The notes under the pieces are model-generated. The model worked only from the letters and a program-made list of their open reading frames with translations. It was not told the origin of the DNA and ran no database searches. From contig JAHBXF010000002.1 of NCBI GenBank assembly GCA_019636615.1, forward strand, positions 188,001-252,000: 64,000 nucleotides of DNA, given 5' to 3'. This stretch comes from Phycisphaeraceae bacterium (GTDB lineage: Bacteria > Planctomycetota > Phycisphaerae > Phycisphaerales > UBA1924). Shown piece after piece: positions 43,013 to 50,549 of this stretch (its first letter is position 1; every line of letters begins with the position of its first letter). Both the position numbers and the translations under genes were made by a program.

Positions 43013-43570
43013 ATGAAGTACGCGTTTTTTGCTGGGCTGGTATCGTGCGCAGCCGCGCACGGGTCGTTGGTGAATGTCGCGTTCGACAAGCCTGTGAGCA
43101 TTGTCGCGGGCGCAACGAGCGGTCAACCCCTCCCGACACTCGTTGATGGGGTGATCCGTCCGCGCGGCACTCTCTGGACACGCGGCACCGTGTACTGGAA
43201 CGGGCTGACAACCACCATCCAGATTGACCTGCAGGGCGAGTTTCGCATCGTTGGGGCGATTGTGCAGGGTGACGACAACGACGCCTACCGCATGTGGTAC
43301 CACAACATGGAGACGGGCGACTTCGAACTGCTCTGGGATGTTCCCAACATGGATGGCTTCGGCAACGGCATGCAGACAAGGCAGAACCCCGCGAGCGATG
43401 CTGAGGTCTTCATGTTCGCGTCGCCGCGCGTGACCGATGCCCTCCGGATCGCCGCGGTCTCCGGCGACAACGCCTCTTCACTCTCCGAGATTCAGGTCTT
43501 CGTGCCATCTCCGGCCGGGTGCCTGCCCCTCGCGCTCACCGGGCTGCTCCTGCGCCGTCGCCGCGGCTGA
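43013..43570 (+). CDS. Exported discoidin-like protein with PEP-CTERM-like tail
   Basis: A 185-residue surface protein candidate with a short signal peptide (YAFFAGLVSCAAA) and GGAG before the ATG at 43013. The middle (NVAFDKPVSIVAGATSGQPL, TIQIDLQGEFRIVGAIVQGDDND, DALRIAAVSGDNASSLSEIQVF) has the layout of an F5/8 (discoidin) carbohydrate-binding sandwich. The end VPSPAG, a hydrophobic run and LRRRRG is a variant of the exosortase-sorted PEP-CTERM tail. It stands alone. The ligand is unknown. Confidence 0.7.
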   Translation: MKYAFFAGLVSCAAAHGSLVNVAFDKPVSIVAGATSGQPLPTLVDGVIRPRGTLWTRGTVYWNGLTTTIQIDLQGEFRIVGAIVQGDDNDAYRMWYHNMETGDFELLWDVPNMDGFGNGMQTRQNPASDAEVFMFASPRVTDALRIAAVSGDNASSLSEIQVFVPSPAGCLPLALTGLLLRRRRG

Positions 43571-43897
43571 CTCACCGCTCACTCACCGCTCCACTTCACT
43601 CCGCGCTCAACATCGCGCAGCGGCTTGTCGCGCTGCACACCCGCCGATCCCGCTCGATCGGGCGAAGAGACGGATTCTACAGGCACACTGAATGGGCAGA
43701 CCTCGGCCCGAGCGGCGCACGTTGTCGCCTGTCAACCTTGTGCTGCGCGAGCCGGATTCACGCGATGGAGTGGGCAGACCCTTCGGAGGGCTATCACAAC
43801 TCTCAACCCACGCTGACGGCGATACAAGGCCGCGGATATCGGCACGCGTGCGCACGGTCATGCACCAGGAACGGGCGCAGGCGAGTCTCTGATCAAG
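43571..43897. other. Intergenic stretch without gene
   Basis: About 330 bases between the PEP-CTERM-like gene and the convergent Rrf2-type gene. Short open frames are present but none has a start with a ribosome site or a recognisable product. I see no clear terminator. Confidence 0.4.
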
Positions 43898-44392
43898 TCA
43901 GGGCAGCGCACCCGAAGGTGGGGTCATCGGATCTCGTGTAGGGTCATGAGGGATGATCCCGATTTCAGCCGCCGCGGCTTTCCACCGCCTCCTGGCCTCG
44001 AAGGCGGCGATGTCAGCCACGCACGTGCCGCGGAGAAAATCCAGCATCCGCGTTCGGTGTGCCACCCAGAATGTGTGCGCCGGGCAGCACCTTTGGTCTG
44101 AGCATTCCGTGCTCCCGAGCATGCACCGGGGCACGGTGATGGGATCGGCCAGCGCGGCACACAGGTCAAGCATGGAAATGTCTGTCGCCGGACGTGCCAG
44201 CGTCACCCCGCCGCCGATGCCGCGCTGCGTGACCACGAGCCCTTGTTTGGCCAAGGCGTGGATGATCTTGGCGAGATAGGCCGGCGGGATCTCGGCCGCC
44301 TCAGCGACCTCTTTCACGAGGACAGGCTTGCCCCCAGCGGACGCAATGTAGCCAAGCGCTTGAATGGCGTAACCAACGGCTTGGCTGAGCAT
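43898..44392 (-). CDS. Rrf2-family regulator with cysteine cluster
   Basis: A winged-helix regulator of 164 residues, in the group of IscR, NsrR and CymR. The helix-turn-helix is KEVAEAAEIPPAYLAKIIHALAKQGLVVTQRGIGGGVTLARP. The cluster-binding loop has C-x6-C-x4-CC (CMLGSTECSDQRCC), so a [2Fe-2S] or [4Fe-4S] sensor for oxygen, nitric oxide or redox state is likely, although the spacing differs from NsrR. It is divergent from the cbb3 oxidase operon and preceded by a near-consensus promoter. It probably controls that operon and itself; this is inference from position. Confidence 0.88.
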   Translation of the reverse strand: MLSQAVGYAIQALGYIASAGGKPVLVKEVAEAAEIPPAYLAKIIHALAKQGLVVTQRGIGGGVTLARPATDISMLDLCAALADPITVPRCMLGSTECSDQRCCPAHTFWVAHRTRMLDFLRGTCVADIAAFEARRRWKAAAAEIGIIPHDPTRDPMTPPSGALP

Positions 44393-44408
44393 TCGGAACT
44401 CCGGCGTA

Positions 44409-44437
44409 ATTATCAGACAACAGGACACAAAAGTCAA
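44409..44437 (-). promoter_or_regulatory. Sigma-70 promoter of the Rrf2-type gene
   Basis: On the minus strand TTGACT (44437-44432), a 17-base spacer and GATAAT (44414-44409); five of six bases match consensus in each box. The start of transcription would be near 44402, ten bases before the ATG, with GGAG inside this short leader. Confidence 0.65.
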
Positions 44438-44565
44438 GAAGTGTGCGTCAAAAATCAGTAAACGCGTCGCCGAGGCTGTGCATCACTTCTGGGCATCCGT
44501 AAAAATACCTAGTAATGTGCCGGTCGTGTTCTGGGAACAGCATGCAAGAAATCATACCAACCAAC

Positions 44566-44604
44566 TTGATCTGTATGTCAGATGATATTAGACTCTTCTA
44601 GTCT
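44566..44604 (+). promoter_or_regulatory. Possible promoter and operator of the cbb3 operon
   Basis: TTGATC (44566-44571), 17 bases, then TAGACT (44589-44594); four of six match in each box. A dyad AGACT-N5-AGTCT (44590-44604) overlaps the -10 box and start site, a place where a repressor such as the divergent Rrf2-type protein could bind. Neither part is strong enough alone. Confidence 0.38.
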
Positions 44605-44639
44605 GTTGGCAAATCCACTCGCACGTCCCGGAGATACGG

Positions 44640-46946
44640 ATGGGAAGCACCGAACAACTGGCCGCCCCCCAAGGCGTGATGGAGCAGTTCGTCTATGACG
44701 ATTCCATCGTGCGCAAGTTTGTGATGGCCACGATCGTTTGGGGTCTGGTCGCCATGCTCGCCGGCCTCCTGATCGCCGTTCAGTTGGCCTGGCCCGCCGC
44801 GAACCTGGGCATCGAGTACACCACCTTCGGCCGCCTTCGCCCCGTGCACACGAACGCGGCGATCTTCGCCTTCGCCGGCAACGCCATCTTCGCCGCGATC
44901 TACTACTCCACCCAGCGGCTGTGCAAGGCAAGGCTCTTCAGCGACACCCTGAGCACACTTCACTTCTGGGGGTGGCAGGGCATCATCGTCGCCGCGGCGG
45001 TCACGCTGCCCCTGGGAATCACGCAGAGCAAGGAGTACGCCGAACTCGAGTGGCCCATCGACCTCGCCATCGCCGTGGTGTGGGTGGGCTTCTTCGGCGT
45101 CAACTTCTTCGGCACGCTCGCCCGCCGGCGTGAACGCCACATGTACGTGGCCCTGTGGTTCTATATCGCCACGATCGTCACCGTCGCCCTTCTTCACGTC
45201 TTCAACAACCTGTGGGTGCCGGTGGGCCTGGTCGAGTTCTTCCGCACAGGCACCATGCCCAGCGTTGAACTGATGATGAAGAGTTACCCCGTCTACGCGG
45301 GCGTGCAGGACGCCTTCATGCAGTGGTGGTACGGCCACAACGCCGTCGCCTTCTTCCTCACCACCCCGTTCCTGGGCCTCATGTACTACTTCCTGCCCAA
45401 GGCGGCCGACCGGCCGGTGTACTCATACCGCCTGAGCATCGTGCACTTCTGGAGCCTGGTCTTCATCTACATCTGGGCCGGCCCGCACCACCTGCACTAC
45501 ACGGCGCTGCCCAGTTGGGCCAGTTCGCTGGGCATGATCTTCAGCCTCATGCTCTGGATGCCCTCCTGGGGCGGCATGATCAACGGCCTGCTCACGCTCC
45601 GCGGCGCCTGGCACAAAGTCTCCACCGACCCGGTGCTCAAGTTCTTCGTCGTGGGCATCACCTTCTACGGCATGGCCACCTTCGAGGGGCCCTTCCTCTC
45701 CATCAAGACGGTGAACATGCTCTCGCACTACACCGACTGGACGATCGCCCACGTCCACAGCGGCGCGCTCGGCTGGAACGGCTTCGTCACCTTCGGCATG
45801 ATCTACTGGCTCCTGCCGCGCCTCTTCCAGACGAACATCTGGAGTTCGCGCCTCGTGTCGATGCACTTCTGGATCTCCACCGCGGGCATGATCCTCTACA
45901 TCATCCCCATCTACGCCGCCGGCATCACGCAGGGCCTCATGTGGCGGGCCTTCGACGACATGGGCGTGCTGCAGTTCCCCGACTTCGTCGAGACAACCGT
46001 GGTGCTCATGCCCCTCTATTGGATCCGCGTCATCGGCGGCCTCCTCTACATCACCGGAACTGTTCTCTGCGGCTACAACGCCCTCATGACGTGGCGCTCC
46101 CGCCCGGCCCGGTACGCCGAGCCCGTGCACGAGGCCCCGGCGCTCACCCGCTTCTACGAAGACCCGCCCGTTCCCCAGAGCCGTCTGAGCAGCAACATCG
46201 AGTTCGGCCGCAAGGTCGATTCCTACGTGCTTCAGGGCTGGTTCCACCGTGTGTGGGAGCGCAAGCCCCTCAAGTTCACCGTGCTCACGACCCTGGCCGT
46301 GATCATCGCCTCGCTCTTCGAGATCATCCCCACGTTCCTCATCCGCAGCAACGTGCCCACCATCGCCAGCGTCAAGCCATATACACCCCTCGAACTCGCG
46401 GGCAGAGACATCTACATCGCCGAGGGCTGCTACAACTGCCATAGCCAGATGATCCGGCCGATCTGGGCCGAAACCAAGCGCTACGGCGAATACAGCAAGC
46501 CAGGCGAGTTCATCTACGACAGGCCCTTCCAGTGGGGCAGCCGCCGCATCGGCCCTGACCTCGCCCGCGAGGGCGGCCGGCAGAACCACGACTGGCACGT
46601 GCGCCACTTCGAGAACCCCCAGCAACTGGTCCCGCAGTCGATCATGCCCTCCTACGCCCACCTCCTGCGCGACGACCTCGACTTCCCCGCGATCCAGGCA
46701 CGCGTGAACGCCATGGCCATGCTCGGCGTGCCCTACGGCGAAGCCGTGCGCGACGGCCGCGCCGTCGACATGGCCCGAGAGCAGGCACGCCGCATCTCCG
46801 AAGAACTCGTGGCCCAGGGCGGTTACGACGGCCTCGAAGGCAAGAAAATCATCGCGATGGTGGCGTACATGCAGCGGCTGGGCACCGACATCAGCAGGCC
46901 GGCGGACGACGCCGCGGGCGAGCCGGAGAAAGGAGCGGACCAGTGA
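44640..46946 (+). CDS. ccoNO: cbb3-type cytochrome c oxidase, fused subunits I and II (CcoNO)
   Basis: Terminal oxidase that reduces oxygen with high affinity and pumps protons. The 768 residues join CcoN (about 1-490; twelve helices; heme and copper His in RPVHTNAAIF, WWYGHNAVAF, AGPHHLHYT and AHVHSGALGWNG) to CcoO (about 535-768; one helix LTTLAVIIASLFEIIPTFLI and the heme c site EGCYNCHSQMIRPI at about 597). In most proteobacteria these are separate genes; fusion is found in some Bacteroidetes and planctomycetes. The ATG has CCCGGAGA upstream. It is the first gene of the oxidase operon. Confidence 0.94.
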   Translation: MGSTEQLAAPQGVMEQFVYDDSIVRKFVMATIVWGLVAMLAGLLIAVQLAWPAANLGIEYTTFGRLRPVHTNAAIFAFAGNAIFAAIYYSTQRLCKARLFSDTLSTLHFWGWQGIIVAAAVTLPLGITQSKEYAELEWPIDLAIAVVWVGFFGVNFFGTLARRRERHMYVALWFYIATIVTVALLHVFNNLWVPVGLVEFFRTGTMPSVELMMKSYPVYAGVQDAFMQWWYGHNAVAFFLTTPFLGLMYYFLPKAADRPVYSYRLSIVHFWSLVFIYIWAGPHHLHYTALPSWASSLGMIFSLMLWMPSWGGMINGLLTLRGAWHKVSTDPVLKFFVVGITFYGMATFEGPFLSIKTVNMLSHYTDWTIAHVHSGALGWNGFVTFGMIYWLLPRLFQTNIWSSRLVSMHFWISTAGMILYIIPIYAAGITQGLMWRAFDDMGVLQFPDFVETTVVLMPLYWIRVIGGLLYITGTVLCGYNALMTWRSRPARYAEPVHEAPALTRFYEDPPVPQSRLSSNIEFGRKVDSYVLQGWFHRVWERKPLKFTVLTTLAVIIASLFEIIPTFLIRSNVPTIASVKPYTPLELAGRDIYIAEGCYNCHSQMIRPIWAETKRYGEYSKPGEFIYDRPFQWGSRRIGPDLAREGGRQNHDWHVRHFENPQQLVPQSIMPSYAHLLRDDLDFPAIQARVNAMAMLGVPYGEAVRDGRAVDMAREQARRISEELVAQGGYDGLEGKKIIAMVAYMQRLGTDISRPADDAAGEPEKGADQ

Positions 46947-47149
46947 GACTCAGCGAGATCATGGGCGGGCTCGACCTCGCCTTCTTCCCCATCATCGCCA
47001 TGGCCCTCTTCGCGCTCATCTTCGCGGGCGTCGGGGCGAGGCTCATCTTCGCACGCCGCCGCGACCTCGACACTGACCGCGCGGGCAGCCTGCCCCTCGA
47101 CGACGGACGCGTGGTCGGCGACCTCACCAACGGGAGCAACGCCCGATGA
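46943..47149 (+). CDS. ccoQ: CcoQ-like small cbb3 oxidase subunit
   Basis: A 68-residue protein with one membrane helix (LAFFPIIAMALFALIFAGVGARLIF) followed by a charged tail (ARRRDLDTDRAG). Position between ccoNO and ccoP and the size are those of CcoQ, which stabilises the complex. GTG start overlapping the ccoNO stop by four bases; its own stop overlaps the next ATG. Confidence 0.75.
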   Translation: MRLSEIMGGLDLAFFPIIAMALFALIFAGVGARLIFARRRDLDTDRAGSLPLDDGRVVGDLTNGSNAR

Positions 47150-47757
47150 GCCACTCTGACCACAACACGCCCGGGCACAACAACACCGACACAGACTCGC
47201 TGCTCAACCACGAGTACGACGGCATCCGCGAACTCGACAACCCCACCCCGGGCTGGTGGCACGCGATCTTCATCGCCACCGTCCTCTTCTCGGCCGTCTA
47301 CTACCTCTTCTGGGAGCACAGCGAGTTCGCCTGGTCCGAGCACGATATCCACAAAAAGGCGCAGGTCGCCGAGTACAAACGGTTCTTCGGCGAACTGGGC
47401 GACCTCTCCCCCGACACGCCCACGATGACCATGCTCATGCAGCGCGCCGAGATGATGGCCATCGCCGAGAGCATGTACATCACGAACTGCGCCCAGTGCC
47501 ACGCCAAAGACGGCGGCGGCATCAACGGCGTCAACCTCACCGACGACCACTACAAATCCGTCAAAGCCATGCCGGACATCTTCACCGTCATCACCCAGGG
47601 CGCGGGCAACGGCGCGATGCCCGCATGGCGCACCAACTTCTCCGAGAACGAGCGTGTGCTGCTCGCGGCCTTTGTCGCCTCGCTCCGCGGTCGCACCCCT
47701 GCCGCGCCGCGAGCGCCCGAGGGTGAGGTCATCCCACCATGGGATGCAGCCAGGTAG
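47146..47757 (+). CDS. ccoP: cbb3 oxidase cytochrome c subunit, single-heme CcoP
   Basis: Membrane-bound cytochrome c that feeds electrons to the oxidase. The 203 residues begin with the CcoP signature HEYDGIRELDNPTPGWW and a helix (AIFIATVLFSAVYYLFW). Only one heme c site follows (NCAQCHAKDGGG, about 114) with its distal Met in NGAMPAW. Typical CcoP has two hemes and about 300 residues, so this is the short, one-heme form known from some Bacteroidetes-like operons. It overlaps ccoQ by four bases. Confidence 0.9.
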   Translation: MSHSDHNTPGHNNTDTDSLLNHEYDGIRELDNPTPGWWHAIFIATVLFSAVYYLFWEHSEFAWSEHDIHKKAQVAEYKRFFGELGDLSPDTPTMTMLMQRAEMMAIAESMYITNCAQCHAKDGGGINGVNLTDDHYKSVKAMPDIFTVITQGAGNGAMPAWRTNFSENERVLLAAFVASLRGRTPAAPRAPEGEVIPPWDAAR

Positions 47758-47818
47758 CGGTGGGGTCTCCCCCGGCGGCCACCACATCAACTGCCTCCAG
47801 GTTCCCGCGAATCCAACC

Positions 47819-49312
47819 GTGCGACCATCATCCGATGAACCCCGCTCCAGCCCGGCGCGTCCCGCCTCGCCGACCTCACAACCGGGCTCGGCCCCGGGCG
47901 TGCTCTCCACGCTCAACGTGGACGGCTCCCGCAAGTGGCTTCTGCCCCGCCTGAGCCAGGGCAGATTTCTCAAGGCTCGGCGCGTCGTCGGCTATCTGCT
48001 CATCCTGCTCTTCACGCTTATCCCATACATCAAACTGGGCGGCGTTCCGCTCATCCTGCTCGACCTGCCCGCACGGCGCTTTACCTTCTTCGGGCTCACC
48101 CTGCTGCCAACCGACACTCTGCTGCTCGCGCTCTTCATGGTGAGCGTCTTTCTCACTGTGTTCCTCGCCACGGCCCTTCTCGGCCGGGTCTGGTGCGGCT
48201 GGGCGTGCCCGCAGACAGTCTACATGGAACTCGTCTTCCGCCCGATCGAACGCTTTTTCGACGGCTCACCGGGCCGCGCCAAAAAGCCGTGGCAGGGCAC
48301 CACGCCCACGACCGTGCTCAAATACGCCTCGTTCTTTGCGGTGGCCTGCTACCTCGCCCACACATTCCTTGCCTACTTCGTCGGCGTCGACGCGCTGCGC
48401 CAGTGGGTCGTGCAGTCGCCCTTCAACCACCCCATCCCGTTCCTCATCATGGCCACGGTTACGGGCCTCATGCTCTTCGACTTCTGCTATTTCCGCGAGC
48501 AGACATGCCTCGTCGCCTGCCCATACGGCCGAATGCAGTCGGTCATGCTCGACCGCCAGTCACTCATCGTCAGTTATGACCCGGTGCGGGGCGAGCCGCG
48601 CGGGCGAGCCAGCGCGCGCCCGGCCCCCGATGTCGCCCTCCCCGTCGTCGATCAGGCGACCCGCACGGGCGACTGCGTCGATTGCGGGCTGTGCGTGACA
48701 ACCTGCCCCACGGGCATCGACATCCGCAACGGGTTGCAGATGGAGTGCGTCCAGTGCACACAGTGCATCGACGCCTGCGACGCGGTCATGACCAAACTTG
48801 GCCGCCCCAGGGGCCTCATCCGCTACACCTCTCAGGCCGCGCTGGCGGGTGAAAAGCCCCGCCTCTTCCGCCCAAGGGTCATCGCATATCCGTTGCTGCT
48901 CGCCGGCGTCATCACCCTCTTCATAATCGCGCTCTCGTCGCGTCAGGCCGTCGATACCACCATCCTTCGCTCCCGGGGCAGCACCTTCACGCTCATCGAC
49001 GACGGCCAACTGGTGGCCAACAACGTGCGCGTGAAACTCATCAACCGCACCTCGTCACCCCTGGTCTGCGAACTCTCCCTCGAAGAGCCCGGCGCCGTCA
49101 TCTTCACCGAGACAAACCCGCTCACCCTCGCACCGGCAGAGTCGCTCACCGTCGGCGCACAACTGGCCGTGCCCGCCGCCGGTCTATCACGCGCCGGCGC
49201 CGACGTTCACCTCCTGGTCAAGTCGCAGGACGGCCGGACCATCGCCCGCAGAAAGTACCACCTCGTCGGCCCCGCCCAGCCGGCTCCAAACCGAGGAGGA
49301 GAACACCCATGA
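47819..49312 (+). CDS. ccoG: CcoG/FixG, cbb3 oxidase accessory ferredoxin
   Basis: Polyferredoxin membrane protein thought to reduce copper for delivery to the oxidase. About 497 residues. It has five membrane segments, the Cys motif WCGWACPQTVYMELVFRP, and two [4Fe-4S] groups (CVDCGLCVTTCPTGIDIRNG and ECVQCTQCIDACD). An Ig-like C-terminal domain ends near VGPAQ. The N-terminal 40 residues are Ser/Pro-rich and poorly conserved; I use the GTG at 47819, but ATG 47744 (overlapping ccoP) or GTG 47899 are possible. No ribosome site decides it. Confidence 0.9.
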   Translation: MRPSSDEPRSSPARPASPTSQPGSAPGVLSTLNVDGSRKWLLPRLSQGRFLKARRVVGYLLILLFTLIPYIKLGGVPLILLDLPARRFTFFGLTLLPTDTLLLALFMVSVFLTVFLATALLGRVWCGWACPQTVYMELVFRPIERFFDGSPGRAKKPWQGTTPTTVLKYASFFAVACYLAHTFLAYFVGVDALRQWVVQSPFNHPIPFLIMATVTGLMLFDFCYFREQTCLVACPYGRMQSVMLDRQSLIVSYDPVRGEPRGRASARPAPDVALPVVDQATRTGDCVDCGLCVTTCPTGIDIRNGLQMECVQCTQCIDACDAVMTKLGRPRGLIRYTSQAALAGEKPRLFRPRVIAYPLLLAGVITLFIIALSSRQAVDTTILRSRGSTFTLIDDGQLVANNVRVKLINRTSSPLVCELSLEEPGAVIFTETNPLTLAPAESLTVGAQLAVPAAGLSRAGADVHLLVKSQDGRTIARRKYHLVGPAQPAPNRGGEHP

Positions 49313-49830
49313 AACAAGGCACTATGTGGATCATCGCGGTTCCTTCGCTCCTTTTCATGAACATGGTCATCGTGGGCATCACCGTCTTCTTCTCGATCAA
49401 GGGCAAGGGCTACGTCCCCCAGGACTACTACTCCAAAGCCCTCCGCTGGCAAGATGAGCAGGCCCAGTCCGCGACCAACGCGCGACTCCGCTGGTCGCTC
49501 GAGCCCCATATCGAGCGCGACGGCACCGGCGCATTCCACGCCCGATTCATCCTGCGAACCGCCGACGGAACCCCGCTCGACGGCGCCACCCTGCAGGGCC
49601 GCTGCTTTCACAACGCACACCCCGCCCTGTCGCAGACCCTTTCACCATCACCATTGGGCGACGGCGCATACCGCTCCCCCCTCACCATAGACCGCGACGG
49701 CTGGTGGACCTTCGAACTCACCGTGCGCCGCGGGCCCGACACGTTCACCCTCTTGACCGAACGCCTCATCCTGCGGCACAACACCGCGGGCTTTGAGCAG
49801 CACACCTCCACGCCGGAGATCCCTGGATGA
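49309..49830 (+). CDS. ccoH: FixH/CcoH family cbb3 oxidase assembly protein
   Basis: A 173-residue membrane protein with one N-terminal helix (WIIAVPSLLFMNMVIVGITVFF), then the family motif DYYSKALRWQDEQAQS and a beta-sandwich domain ending before FTLLTERL. CcoH/FixH is needed for cbb3 maturation and links with CcoI. It overlaps ccoG by four bases (ATGA) and is itself overlapped by the next gene. Confidence 0.88.
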   Translation: MKQGTMWIIAVPSLLFMNMVIVGITVFFSIKGKGYVPQDYYSKALRWQDEQAQSATNARLRWSLEPHIERDGTGAFHARFILRTADGTPLDGATLQGRCFHNAHPALSQTLSPSPLGDGAYRSPLTIDRDGWWTFELTVRRGPDTFTLLTERLILRHNTAGFEQHTSTPEIPG

Positions 49831-50549
49831 TCTCCCTCGTCGCGGGCATCTTCGCCGCGAGCCTGCTGGGCAGCCTGCACTGCGTGGGAATGTGCGGCGC
49901 GCTCATGAGCATCGCCATCACGCCCGGCGACGAACTCGTGCAGTCATCCCGCGCCCCGCAGGCCGCCTTCCACCTCGGCCGGCTCATCGTCTACGCCATC
50001 TTCGGCGCGCTCTCGGGCCTGCTCGGTTCGGTTGTCAATGACGCCGTCACTCTTTCCGGCGTCGCCAACGGCGCGGCCATCATCGCGGGTTTCGCCGTCG
50101 CACTCTTCGGGGTGGCCACCCTCGCCCGCCGGGCCGGCTACAACCCGCCGCGACTGAACCTGCCGAAATGGTGGGTCAGCACCGTCGTCGGCGGCATGCT
50201 TCGAGTCGCCAGGTGGGCCCCTGTTGTGCGTGCCGGCGGCGCGGGCCTGCTCGTATCCCTCATCCCGTGCGGCTGGCTCTACACCTTTGTCGCCGTCGCC
50301 GGAGGCTCGGGCGGCTGGCACCTCGGCCTGCTCATCATGGCCGTCTTCTGGATGGGAACACTCCCTGCCCTGCTCACCCTCGGGCACTACGCACAATCTC
50401 TCCTCGGCGGCGCACGGGGCGTGCTCCCCGTGGTCACCGCGATCTGCCTTGTCGGCATCGGCGTGTGGACCGTCGTCTCTCGTGTGCACGGGGCCTGTAC
50501 CCCCAGAGAATCGGCCCCTTTCAACCGGGTGGTGTGCAATGCCCCTTGA
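49827..50549 (+). CDS. SafE/TauE-like membrane protein of the cbb3 cluster
   Basis: A 240-residue protein with six predicted helices. GSLHCVGMCGALMS and LIPCGWLYTFVAVAGGSGG are the two hallmark Cys motifs of the heavy-metal or sulfite exporter-like family (DsbD-related) that travels with ccoI genes. It probably helps copper or thiol handling during oxidase assembly. It overlaps the genes on both sides. Confidence 0.85.
   Translation: MISLVAGIFAASLLGSLHCVGMCGALMSIAITPGDELVQSSRAPQAAFHLGRLIVYAIFGALSGLLGSVVNDAVTLSGVANGAAIIAGFAVALFGVATLARRAGYNPPRLNLPKWWVSTVVGGMLRVARWAPVVRAGGAGLLVSLIPCGWLYTFVAVAGGSGGWHLGLLIMAVFWMGTLPALLTLGHYAQSLLGGARGVLPVVTAICLVGIGVWTVVSRVHGACTPRESAPFNRVVCNAP

Noticed and set aside
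44566-44580. FNR-type box (TTGAT-N4-ATCAA) before the cbb3 operon
   Set aside because: Only the left half matches; the right half reads ATGTC.
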